Shown in pieces: positions 55,024 through 64,000 of a DNA stretch of 64,000 bases. Positions within the stretch are counted from its first letter, which is position 1. The number at the start of each line of letters is the position of its first letter. Location: positions 2,046,001-2,110,000 of the forward strand of contig JAXQJY010000029.1 of assembly GCA_037042185.1 (NCBI GenBank), in the 5' to 3' direction. The notes below the pieces were generated by a model. It was not told the origin of the DNA. It ran no database searches and saw only the letters and a list, made by a program, of their open reading frames with translations. Source of the stretch: Sordariomycetes sp. S80-01Y (lineage: Eukaryota > Ascomycota > Sordariomycetes). The position numbers were made by a program, and so were the translations under genes.

Positions 55024-57540
55024 ATGACGCCCACTCCGCCCTCCACCAACTCCTCCACGGGCGGTCGCTCCCCCGAAGAGCAATACCGCGTGGTGCGTAA
55101 GCGAAATCGTGTCCCGTTGAGCTGCTATCCCTGCCGAACACGCAAGCTCAAGTGCGACCGAAGCCAACCTTGCAGCAATTGCGTCAAGCGCGAAGGAAAC
55201 GGCGCGGCATCGTGCTCGTACGCCGCACCCATAAACCGAAAAAAGAGCCAGGCCTCGAGCGACCAGAGCCCAGATGACATGCAGAACCGGATCGACAGGC
55301 TGGAAGGTCTTGTTCTGTCGCTGATGCACAATGGCGGAAACGTCGACCCTGCCAGTGCTGCTGCCGCGGGGCAGTCGGCCTCACAGTCGGTTGCTGATAG
55401 CTCGTCTTCGAAGCACAGGGGAAGTCAGCAGGAGGAGGCCATAATGGTGGATGACGACGGGAGTGATGTCGACGAGAACCTGGCGAAATCCCTGGGGTTT
55501 TTGAAGATGGATAAGGAGAAGGGAAAGGTCATGTACATTGGCCAGGAGCACTGGCATTCCCTCCTCGCGGATATCTCGGAGGTGAAGAACTACTTCCAAA
55601 CCCACCAGCAAGAGTTGACTTCGAGCTACGAAAGGGTCAGGCAATCGAAGCCGCAGGCAGCTCGCGAGGGGCCGACGCTGCTCCTGGGCGCTGTGCCCAC
55701 GACCGAGACCGAGCTGAGAGCAGAGTTGCCGCCGAAATCGAGCGTACTCACCCTGTGTAGTCGATACTTCAACTCGATGGACAACGCAGTCAACATTATC
55801 CATGGTCCGACATTTCAACAGCAACTGCGAACGCATTGGCAAGACCCTTCCAAGACACCCATCATGTGGCTTGCCTTGCTCTATTCAGTTCTTACTCTGG
55901 CGATGCTGAGTTATCACAAAGTGGGCGATGAGCCCCCTGAGTGGAAAGGACGGACGCTGGAAATGGCGGCCGACTTCCGCTTGAAGACCGTGCAATGCTT
56001 GATCAAGGCCGACTACACTAAACCGGTGGAATACACGGTGGAGACGATGGTCTTGTATGTCTTTGGCGAGTACTCGTCCCGTTGGGACGCGGACCTCGGG
56101 CTGTGGATGATCGTGTCGCTCATTACGCGGATAGCATTCCGCATGGGTTATCATCGTGATGCCAAATGGTTCCCTACCCTCTCTCCTTTCCAGGCGGAGA
56201 TGAGGAGGCGGACCTGGGCACTAGTGAGGATGTCTGATGTTATCTTCTCGCATCAGGTATCATTACCCAGCATGATCTACGAACATGACTGCGACACTCG
56301 ATTGCCGAACAACATCTTCGACGACGAGTTCTCACCCACGAGCAAGGAGCTGCCGCCGTCGAGGCCCAACACGGAGCCAACACCAATCTCTTACATGATT
56401 GCCAAGAGCAAGCTATGTAACGAGCTCGGCAACATCCTCCAAGCCACCAATGATATTGGGAAGCACGTGCCCTACGACGAGATCATCCGATTCGACGCCA
56501 AGCTGAGGCAGATCATGCAGGAATTGCCGCCTCATCTGAAGCTCACATCCCTGGAGGGCACGCATGACCCCGTGACGCTCCTCATTGCTCGTTTCAACGT
56601 GGACATCCTGTGTCAGAAGATCTTTTGCTTGCTGCACAGGAAGTACATGACACGCGCCAGACAGAATGCAAGGTACGCACATTCGAGGCGCAGTGCCATT
56701 GAGGCATCTCTGCGCGCGCTAGATCACTTGACCACTCTGCATAAGGAATCCCAGACCAACGGTAGACTGCGCTCCGTAGGGTGGTACGTCAAGTCCATCG
56801 CCACCAAGGACTTCACGTTGCCTGCCATGTTAGTCATCTTGGACCTTCACTACGACAACCTGCAGCAAGGCAAGCCTCAGGAGCATGATGGTGCCTTCAC
56901 GTGGACCCCTGAGCAAAGGGGTCGAATGATGACCTTGCTTGAAACGTGCTGCAGCATCTGGAAGACCCTTGCGGATACCTCCATGGAAGCCTTCAAGGCC
57001 TCTAAGATCATCGAGATTATGCTTCAGAAGATCAAGAACTCGGACACCAACAACGTTGGCGATCCTGTAGATGTCATGCAGGCTGACTCGATTTTGGGCG
57101 GTAACACCATCTCGCCGAACGCCATGGCCGGCATGGCTCCAACGGCCCAGCCGTTCCCGGACTTCACAATGAACGCATTCCCGACACACGACACCAGCGC
57201 CTTCATGGGCATGGACTTCGGCCTGTCGCCAGGAGGCATGCCTGATTTCGGCGGTTCGGGAGACGCGACGTTCACCACAACGGGTGTGCCGTCGCCATTC
57301 TCGATGCTCAACGCAAACGGCGGCGGTATCGGGGCTGGCAACATGCCGGATCTGTCGACCAACTTTGATTGGGTAGGGCCGCCCATAATCTGGGATATGC
57401 AGAGGAAACCGCTAACATGGATGCAGAACACTTTCGAGAACTACGCCCAGATGGCTAATTGGGGCGTGGACCAAAGCTTCCAGATCTTCGGCAACGCCAT
57501 GGCGGATGGCTCTCCCGAAGAGTCGATGGACTCGAAGTAG
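55024..57540 (+). CDS. Zn(II)2Cys6 transcription factor with fungal_trans domain
   Basis: Nuclear DNA-binding regulator, 838 aa, single coding exon. The ATG at 55024 is used because the open frame upstream begins with a TTG at 54949, not an ATG. The binuclear cluster uses Cys34, 37, 44, 50, 53, 64 (CYPCRTRKLKCDRSQPC...CVKREGNGAASC), with a basic lead RKRNRVPLS. A dimerisation coiled coil follows (DDMQNRIDRLEGLVLSLM, about 88-105). The regulatory domain typical of the family covers about 220-480 (LCSRYFNSMDNAVNIIHGPTF ... LGLWMIVSLITRIAFRMGYHRD ... MRRRTWALVRMSDVIFSHQVSLPSMI). The C-terminus is Gly/Met/Pro-rich and disordered. Target genes cannot be inferred. No biosynthetic cluster surrounds it. 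Confidence 0.93.
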   Translation: MTPTPPSTNSSTGGRSPEEQYRVVRKRNRVPLSCYPCRTRKLKCDRSQPCSNCVKREGNGAASCSYAAPINRKKSQASSDQSPDDMQNRIDRLEGLVLSLMHNGGNVDPASAAAAGQSASQSVADSSSSKHRGSQQEEAIMVDDDGSDVDENLAKSLGFLKMDKEKGKVMYIGQEHWHSLLADISEVKNYFQTHQQELTSSYERVRQSKPQAAREGPTLLLGAVPTTETELRAELPPKSSVLTLCSRYFNSMDNAVNIIHGPTFQQQLRTHWQDPSKTPIMWLALLYSVLTLAMLSYHKVGDEPPEWKGRTLEMAADFRLKTVQCLIKADYTKPVEYTVETMVLYVFGEYSSRWDADLGLWMIVSLITRIAFRMGYHRDAKWFPTLSPFQAEMRRRTWALVRMSDVIFSHQVSLPSMIYEHDCDTRLPNNIFDDEFSPTSKELPPSRPNTEPTPISYMIAKSKLCNELGNILQATNDIGKHVPYDEIIRFDAKLRQIMQELPPHLKLTSLEGTHDPVTLLIARFNVDILCQKIFCLLHRKYMTRARQNARYAHSRRSAIEASLRALDHLTTLHKESQTNGRLRSVGWYVKSIATKDFTLPAMLVILDLHYDNLQQGKPQEHDGAFTWTPEQRGRMMTLLETCCSIWKTLADTSMEAFKASKIIEIMLQKIKNSDTNNVGDPVDVMQADSILGGNTISPNAMAGMAPTAQPFPDFTMNAFPTHDTSAFMGMDFGLSPGGMPDFGGSGDATFTTTGVPSPFSMLNANGGGIGAGNMPDLSTNFDWVGPPIIWDMQRKPLTWMQNTFENYAQMANWGVDQSFQIFGNAMADGSPEESMDSK

Positions 57541-58937
57541 ATTCAGCTGGGAATGGAATGACTGTACGATATTAATGAATCTGGTCGGATACACGTGGAG
57601 AACTGTGGCGTTAGCATGTGTTATAGTAGCAACCAAGGCAAATGGAGACCAACTCAACCCTCTCTCGCATAATTTGTACAAGTTACAGCCCCGCCGGTAA
57701 TGTTCGGTCGTCGAAGGAACCGCGTGAAGACGAGGACGCCTTCAGAAGTGGCGATGGCTTGGTCCTCGGACAGCTTCTCAGGGGTCTCGGGTTGCAAACG
57801 ACTCCGGGGAGGGACGTGTTTATACCAGTGTGGACACCCACACCCCGAACAGGGCATGATGAGTGTTGGCTGGGCCCGAGAAATCATGCGTAGTTTTGTT
57901 TGGAAAATTGGCTGATCGGCCACTCTTCCGGGGTGATCTCATGCATGCTGGGTGAGAGATCAGGGTCGTCTGGAGTCCGAAAGACCGAGGGACCGAGACA
58001 CGGGCTGGTGGGGCTTGGCCATGGGAAAGCGTCGCAGTCGTGAAGAGGACGCGGGGTCTTGTCAAACTTATATTGCGCTGTAACTTACCAGCTTCATTCA
58101 CAATTGTGTCCTCGCTCGGAAACTGGGAGCACCTCCTGACTCAGAATTTGCGAGTCCATGGAAGTTGTACGTCTTCCCCAACAGTGACGGTCTCGTGTAC
58201 AGTCGATTCAAGGCAATGGTGGGTTCGTTATGGTTTGCTGCTCGTCTCTAGATGCCTTCAATGGAAATGGAAATTTGGCAATGAGGAGGACACGCCGATT
58301 TCTAAAGGCGTTGTTCAGAGAGCACCTGAGCTGGACAGGGAGTGGCGCCGTCGAGGTCCGGGAACGATCTCGGACATTTGGTGCTCGCTCATAAGTCCGA
58401 AAGGCCGAGCGCATACAAAGCTTTCCACTCTATCGGCCTCCTGCAAGACCCCGCCACCGTCCCGAGCCATCAATCGACCAATCATTTGGCATATTTACTT
58501 TCCCAAACAGGCAACATGGGATGCAGACAATAGTCTCGTCCGTCCATTGGATTTTCCCGAACCATTGATCTGCTTCGTGCCAGTGGCGTGAGGGGTTGCT
58601 GGCGCGCCGCGCCACGGTGAAACTAGAGCTTCAAGGGGCGGCAAAGACGCAGACTGCTGCATGGCTATGGCATGACACACGGGCTGAACGCGGCAGTTGG
58701 CCGTAGGGGTGGGAGCTGGGGTTGAGTGAAGCTGCTCGAAAAAGTGGTGATGCCCCGCAAGGTTGTGAACTTGAGTGCCCTCGCCTTTCCTTCTTTAACC
58801 GAAGGTCTCGAGAGGTAGATGATGTGTCAATAGAGAAGGGTATTTTCGCTGAGCTACACGCCGATTAACAGTAAGATCCCATTCGATGACTCCAAACTCC
58901 ACCATGCGCCGCCTAGGCATTGAGAAAATTCCAAGCC
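57541..58937. other. Convergent intergenic region
   Basis: 1.4 kb between the stops of the large Zn2Cys6 gene (+) and the minimal Zn2Cys6 gene (-). Short ORFs only; a 183-aa frame at 58040-58591 has no family features. I looked here for lost downstream exons of the minimal regulator and found none. Confidence 0.5.
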
Positions 58938-59405
58938 TCATGATTCAACCTTATCCTCATGCCTCTCTGGTTCGGTAGCCATGGTTGTCGTGGTGTCAGG
59001 ACTGCTTTTCGACGACACCGAGCCCTCACTTGACGATGCCGGCCTTTCCAGATCGTGTGGTTGGTCATGGTAATGATGCTGTTGCTGCTGCTGACACTGC
59101 GTCTTCCTCTCGAAAGCCTTCTGCTCGAGGCATTGCCTCAGAAGCTCTTCACAGCGCGACATGCGCTCAAGTAGTTCTTTCGTGGGTTGGCGACGGCGAC
59201 GAGGCGGCGCCGGTGTGCTGGGCACGCAGGTGGCGTTTTGCTGTCGAGCGTCAGTACGAAAGAAGTCGAACCAGTTCGGACGTAGTACCTTCAGGCAGAT
59301 GGAGCACGGGCTCTTGCGATCGCATTTCTTTTTGCGCTGCTGGCAGTTGACGCAGGCTAGGACCTTAGCTGCCTTCCTGGGGCCACTGTTCCCAATAGAA
59401 GACAT
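58938..59405 (-). CDS. Minimal Zn(II)2Cys6 protein, DNA-binding domain only
   Basis: Putative small regulator of 139 aa. Exons (minus) 59405-59289 and 59240-58938; the 48-nt intron (GTACTA ... GACAG) falls between the fifth and sixth cluster cysteines and rebuilds CSICLKQNATCVPSTPAPPRRRR, the usual spacing. Cluster Cys 18, 21, 28, 34, 37, 44 (CVNCQQRKKKCDRKSPCSIC...C). A short leucine/arginine coiled coil follows (PTKELLERMSRCEELLRQCLEQ), then a Gln/His/Ser tail (QQQQQHHYH; SSSEGSVSSKSS). No fungal_trans or activation domain, whereas this cluster type normally heads a 500-700 aa protein. It may be a true short factor, a competitor of larger factors, or a gene that lost its 3' part. Divergent from the ABC transporter, about 1 kb away. 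Confidence 0.75.
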   Translation of the reverse strand: MSSIGNSGPRKAAKVLACVNCQQRKKKCDRKSPCSICLKVLRPNWFDFFRTDARQQNATCVPSTPAPPRRRRQPTKELLERMSRCEELLRQCLEQKAFERKTQCQQQQQHHYHDQPHDLERPASSSEGSVSSKSSPDTTTTMATEPERHEDKVES

Positions 59406-60416
59406 GACCTTGGAAGAGGTTTGGGCTTGTTGGAGGGATAACAGAGTCTCAATGCAGAGGAAAAGGAGTTCGAGCTGTCAAAGACGGCCAATGGTGGGAT
59501 AGGGACGAGAGTCGCGATGCGGGCGGTGCGTAGCGAGCTTTGATGTAGTTAACGCAAACAAGGATGTTGGCAATCTGAATCTGAAAAGGCGGGGCAACCG
59601 TCAATGGACGTTCACGCGACTATTTCCCAGAGAGAAGAGCTTCATCAAAATGGCAGCCAGGGGGGTGTGCGGTGTGTAAGTGTGTGGCGCGCATCCCCTC
59701 GACCAGAGCCGCCTTGACTCTTACTTAACACACCTCAGCCCCGAAAGCCCAACCTACCTTCTGGACGCCACCGTACGGAGCACGGCGCAGGAATGTCAGT
59801 CAGAAGATGTACGTACTTCGCATCACGGAGAGCCCTCGGACATTTCAAGCATATCGTTGATTAGCAATGAACGGTGCGTGGCAGATGGGGCCCGTCCCGG
59901 CGCAGCGTGTCGGATCTCTGGCTGGCCCCGACGGGGTGGTCGGGCACGCGGTTTGTCGGGTCCTGACTTGGACCCGGTGGACATGACGAAAGGGGCGTTA
60001 AGTAGCTGCGCTGTCCACTGCCTAGTTTCGATAGAAGCTTTTTTTTCTTAGAGTCTTCTGGATACTTTCTTTCTATTGACTAGTATTCGGTCATCGTGAG
60101 GAACTTGCGGGATTCTAGCGGCGAGCGAGTCGCTGCGTGGTCTCCTTTAAATCCCCGAGAGCACCTTTACAGTCGCATCCTTTTCATATATATTTGTTTT
60201 TCTCCTCAATCCTGAACATATTCCATCCCTTTGATTCTCACTTCCCCTGAAACCAACGACACATTCCAACCTGCAACACACCACTAACTCACGTCGTACC
60301 ATACACTGTTTCTCATTTGTAGGACGCCCCTCCATCTAGCCGTCCCATCCGCCACTAACAACTTGTTCAGTCTCTTCGACCTCTTCCCAAACAGGCTCCT
60401 TGGCCAGTCCCCAGCC
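59406..60416. promoter_or_regulatory. Divergent promoter, minimal Zn2Cys6 / ABC transporter
   Basis: 1.0 kb. Contains a palindromic CCGTACGG at 59771-59778 (CGG half-sites of the kind Zn2Cys6 proteins bind), a TATATAT at 60187-60193 and a C/A-rich leader before 60417. No exact yeast PDRE was found. Confidence 0.45.
60187..60193 (+). promoter_or_regulatory. TATA-like element of the ABC transporter gene
   Basis: TATATAT in TTTTCATATATATTTG, 224 bp upstream of the ABC transporter start codon and before a long C/T/A-rich leader. Weakly supported. Confidence 0.35.
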
Positions 60417-63400
60417 ATGCCTTCGGAGTTCGAGGGCAGGGCGGATGCCGAGCCGCGGCTTGAGTCCTCGTCCGCCGCCAGCGCACAAACCTACGTCAAC
60501 AAGACCGACAACGGCACCCCTGGAGCCGAGGAGAAACACATCACCTACAACGATGGCACCAACCAGGAACACACCTCAAGCGAAGACTCGGATGCCTCCG
60601 AGATGGAGCGACGCCACTCGACGGTTCAGCAGCTCGCCCGCCAGATCTCTGCCCAGTCTGCCGGTGACATGCACCACGACAACAAGAGCCTCTTCGCCAA
60701 CGACAACCCAGACTCCAGCCTCAATCCCCACAGCGAGAAGTTCAACGCCCGGTCGTGGGCCAAGGCTGTCGCCAACAAGGCTCATGAAGCCGGCTCGGGC
60801 TACCGTCGCAGCGGCTTCTGCTTCCAGAACATGAACGTCTTCGGCTACGGCGCTGAGACAGACTACCAGAAGGATGTCGGCAATGTCTGGTCTAGTTTGC
60901 CTGGCATGGCCCGCAGCCTGTTCTCAAAGACTGGTGGCCAGCGCCGCATCGATATCCTCAACAAATTCGATGGTGTCGTCCGGAACGGCGAGATGCTCGT
61001 CGTCCTCGGACCTCCTGGTGCCGGTTGCTCAACGTTCCTCAAGTCCATTGCTGGTGAAACCAACGGCATCTACATAGATCCGTCGACCTACCTCAACTAC
61101 CAGGGCATCTCTCCGGAGGAGATGCACAAGCACCACCGTGGCGAGACAATCTACACGGCAGAGGTCGACGTCCACTTCCCTATGCTCTCTGTTGGAGACA
61201 CCCTCACCTTTGCGTCTCGAGCGAGGTGCCCTCGCGAGCTACCGCCTGGTATCAGCCGCGACCAGTTCTGCGACCACAATCGGGACGTTGTCATGGCTAT
61301 GTATGGCATCAGCCACACCGTCAACACCCGTGTCGGTGACCAGTACATCCGTGGTGTTTCTGGCGGCGAGAGAAAGCGTGTTACAATCGCCGAGGCCACC
61401 CTTTCCAACGCCCCTTTGCAGTGCTGGGACAACTCAACCCGTGGTTTGGATTCTGCCAACGCCATCGAATTTGTCAAGACGCTCCGCTTGCAATCTGAGC
61501 TTTTCGGCCAGACCTGTGCTGTGTCCATCTACCAAGCGCCTCAGAACGCATACGACCTTTTCGACAAGGTCGCCGTGCTGTACGAGGGCAGGCAAATCTT
61601 CTTCGGCCACAAGGATGCCGCTAAGCAGTATTTCATTAACCTTGGCTTCGAGTGCCCTGCCCGTCAAACGACTCCCGATTTCTTGACATCCATGACTGCC
61701 GCGTCTGAGCGCGTTGTTCGTGCCGGCTGGGAGGACCGTGTGCCCCGTACCCCTGATGAGTTCGCCGCTTGCTGGAAGAACTCGAAGGAATACGCCGCCT
61801 TGCAGGTCGAGATCGAGGAGTATAAGAAAGAGTACCCCATTGATGGAGCCGCGGCGGACGAGTTCCGCGCTCACAAGCAGGCGACCCAGGCCAAGCACCA
61901 ACGCCTCAAGTCCCCGTACACGCTCTCGTTCGGCCAACAGATCAAGCTGTGTTTGTGGCGCGGCTGGAAGCGATTGATTGGAGACCCTAGCATCACGCTT
62001 TTCTCTCTCATCGCCAACACATCCACCGCCCTGATCATCTCGTCCCTGTTCTACGACCAGCAGCCTGTTACTTCGTCCTTCTACAACCGCGCCGCTATCA
62101 TCTTCGTCGCCATCCTTGCCAATGCCTTCTCCAGCGCCCTCGAAATTCTGACGCAGTACTCGCAACGGCCCATTGTCGAAAAGCACAGTCGCTATGGCTT
62201 CTACCACTCCTCTGCCGAATCCTTCGCTTCCGTCCTTGTCGACATGCCGTACAAGATTAGCAATGCCATCTGCTACAACCTGACTCTGTACTTCATGACA
62301 CATCTCAGGCGAGAGCCCGGCCCATTCTTCTTCTTCTTTCTGGTGTCGTTCCTCATGACTCTCACCATGTCTGGTGTCTTCCGTTCCATGTAAGCTTAAC
62401 CAAGGTATCCTTTTCGCGACGGCCATTTGCTGACCAATACAGTGCCGCCCTGTCCCGAACTCTATCGCAGGCCATGGTGCCCGCTGCCATCCTCATCCTG
62501 GCCCTGGTCATCTTCACCGGCTTCGTCATTCCGGTTGACTACATGCTCGGCTGGTGCAGGTGGATCAACTATCTTGACCCTGTAGCGTACGGCTTCGAAG
62601 CTCTGATGGTCAACGAGTTCCACGGACGTGATTTCCAGTGCGACACCTTAGTGCCCTTGCCGCAGATGTATCCTGGCATCTCAAATGAGAACATGGCCTG
62701 CAGCACGGTCGGCAGTGTCCCCGGTAAGACCGTTGTCGCCGGTGGTCGCTATATCAGCCAGCTGTACAGCTATCAGGCTTCCCACAAGTGGCGCAACGTC
62801 GGCATACTGATCGCCTTTGCGATTGCTTTCCACGTTGTATATTTCCTCGGAACCGAATACATCTCGGCCAAAAAGTCTAAGGGCGAGGTCCTCGTCTTCC
62901 GCAAGGGACATCTGCCAGCTATCGCCAAGGGCAAGGATGATCCTGAAGCCTCGACCTCTGGTCCCGTCACCGTTGCCGAGAAGACGTCTCCTGGTAGCGG
63001 CAGCACCGACGAAGGTTTCATTCAAGGCTCCACGAGTACATTCCACTGGAATGACGTTTGTTACGACATCAAGATCAAGGGAGAGCCCCGACGCATCCTG
63101 GACCATGTTGATGGCTGGGTCAAACCAGGAACCCTTACAGCGCTCATGGGCGTTTCTGGCGCCGGCAAAACGACTCTTCTCGACTGTCTTGCGGATAGAA
63201 TCTCGATGGGTGTCATTACCGGTGAGATGTTGGTTGATGGCAAGCTCCGGGACGACTCCTTCCAGCGCAAAACCGGCTATGTCCAGCAGCAAGATCTCCA
63301 TCTCGAGACCAGCACCGTCCGTGAGGCCTTGACGTTCAGCGCTGTGCTTCGCCAGCCGGCATCGACGCCCAAGGCGGAGAAAATCGCCTATGTAGACGAG

Positions 63401-64000
63401 GTTATCAAGCTCTTGGATATGCAGGACTATGCTGATGCGGTTGTCGGTGTTCTGGGAGAGGGTCTCAACGTTGAGCAGCGCAAGCGCCTGACTATTGGCG
63501 TCGAACTGGCTGCTAAGCCACCGCTGCTTCTCTTTGTTGACGAACCAACATCTGGCCTCGACTCGCAGACATCTTGGGCTATCTTGGATCTTCTTGAGAA
63601 GCTCTCCAAGGCCGGCCAGTCCATTCTCTGCACCATCCATCAACCCTCGGCCATGCTGTTCCAGCGATTCGATCGACTCCTCTTTCTCGCCAAGGGTGGC
63701 AAGACTGTCTATTTCGGCGACATTGGCGAGCAGTCCAAGACGCTCACCTCTTACTTCGAGCGTCAGGGCGCCCCTACTTGTCCTCCCGGCGAGAACCCTG
63801 CCGAGTGGATGCTTGAGGCTATCGGAGCTGCCCCCGGATCGACGACCGATATCGATTGGCACGAGGCGTGGCGTAACAGCCCAGAATACCAAGAAGTCCG
63901 CACAGAGTTGGACCAGCTCAAGGCTCAAGGCACGGGACGACGGGCAAGCCGAAAGGAAGATCCTGGAGCTTATCGCCAGTTTGCCGCCCCCCTGTGGGAC
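60417..64000 (+). CDS. PDR-type (ABCG) full-size ABC transporter, 3' partial
   Basis: Plasma-membrane drug and lipid exporter of the fungal pleiotropic drug resistance group, layout NBD1-TMD1-NBD2-TMD2. Exons 60417-62389 and 62443 to beyond the window; the 53-nt intron joins VFRSI to AALSR. Start [14 protein letters not shown]; the frame upstream is open but starts with TTG. NBD1 Walker [14 protein letters not shown] (about 198-210) has Cys in place of Lys, and the signature is VSGGERKRV (about 313), both normal for this group. TMD1 covers about 520-790 including the EYMPVY-equivalent region FTGFVIP. NBD2 has canonical Walker [13 protein letters not shown] (about 893), the degenerate signature LNVEQRKRL (about 999) and Walker [14 protein letters not shown]. 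About 1175 residues are visible of an expected 1450-1500. Transported substrates unknown. Confidence 0.95.

Noticed and set aside
60363-60416. N-terminal extension of the ABC transporter
   Set aside because: Begins with TTG; the ATG at 60417 gives the usual N-terminus.

Overview
The window comes from the nuclear genome of a filamentous ascomycete (Pezizomycotina), most likely a Sordariomycete. Evidence: short 48-130 nt GT-AG introns with CTAAC/CTAAT-type branch sites, GC-rich coding regions, pyrimidine-rich leaders, wide intergenic spaces, a class IV chitin synthase, Zn(II)2Cys6 regulators, a full-size PDR-type ABC transporter and typical fungal housekeeping proteins. No operons, CRISPR arrays, confident tRNA/rRNA genes or recognisable transposons were seen.

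Layout. 1-3725: class IV chitin synthase (+), 5' end cut off. 4576-7629: polo kinase (-), divergent from an OPA3-like gene at 8225-8918 (+). 9114-10070: unnamed conserved-looking gene (+) whose 5' reading frame cannot be closed cleanly. 12761-13305: small membrane protein of the DUF7727 type (+). 14465-14963: Rtc3/SBDS-like protein (-). 15803-18931: RhoGEF (-). 21331-24511: SERCA-type Ca2+-ATPase (+). 24823-25607: proteasome beta3 (-), divergent from a TUG/UBX Cdc48 cofactor at 26261-27838 (+). 28153-28910: RPL36 (-). 29897-30456: small secreted Cys-containing protein (+). 30982-32079: secreted class 3 lipase (+). 34022-35289: 14-3-3 (+). 36516-36980: small hypothetical protein (-). 38543-42437: synaptojanin-like phosphoinositide phosphatase (-). 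43116-44549: AP endonuclease Apn1 (+). 44821-46713: ZZ-like zinc-finger protein (-). 48539-49104: CYSTM-type peptide (+). 49443-51998: actin-binding Abp1 (-), divergent from glutaredoxin Grx3/4 at 52640-53470 (+). 55024-57540: Zn2Cys6 transcription factor with a 5'-UTR intron (+). 58938-59405: minimal Zn2Cys6 protein (-), divergent from the PDR ABC transporter at 60417 (+), which runs off the right edge.

The genes do not form one pathway. Loose themes are the actin/endocytosis/polarity axis (RhoGEF, synaptojanin, Abp1, chitin synthase), protein turnover (a proteasome subunit head to head with a UBX protein), and stress response (Rtc3 with STRE and CRE-like upstream motifs, Apn1, Grx3/4, ABC pump).

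I found no convincing new multi-gene system. The most unusual features are extreme exon structures (an exon consisting of only the start codon in the proteasome beta3 gene, and an 8-nt microexon in 14-3-3), an unnamed gene with conflicting reading frames, a Zn2Cys6 protein reduced to its DNA-binding domain next to a drug pump, and repeated use of the non-consensus splice donor GTTCGT. Gene models were built by hand from splice signals and protein family knowledge; no database search was run.
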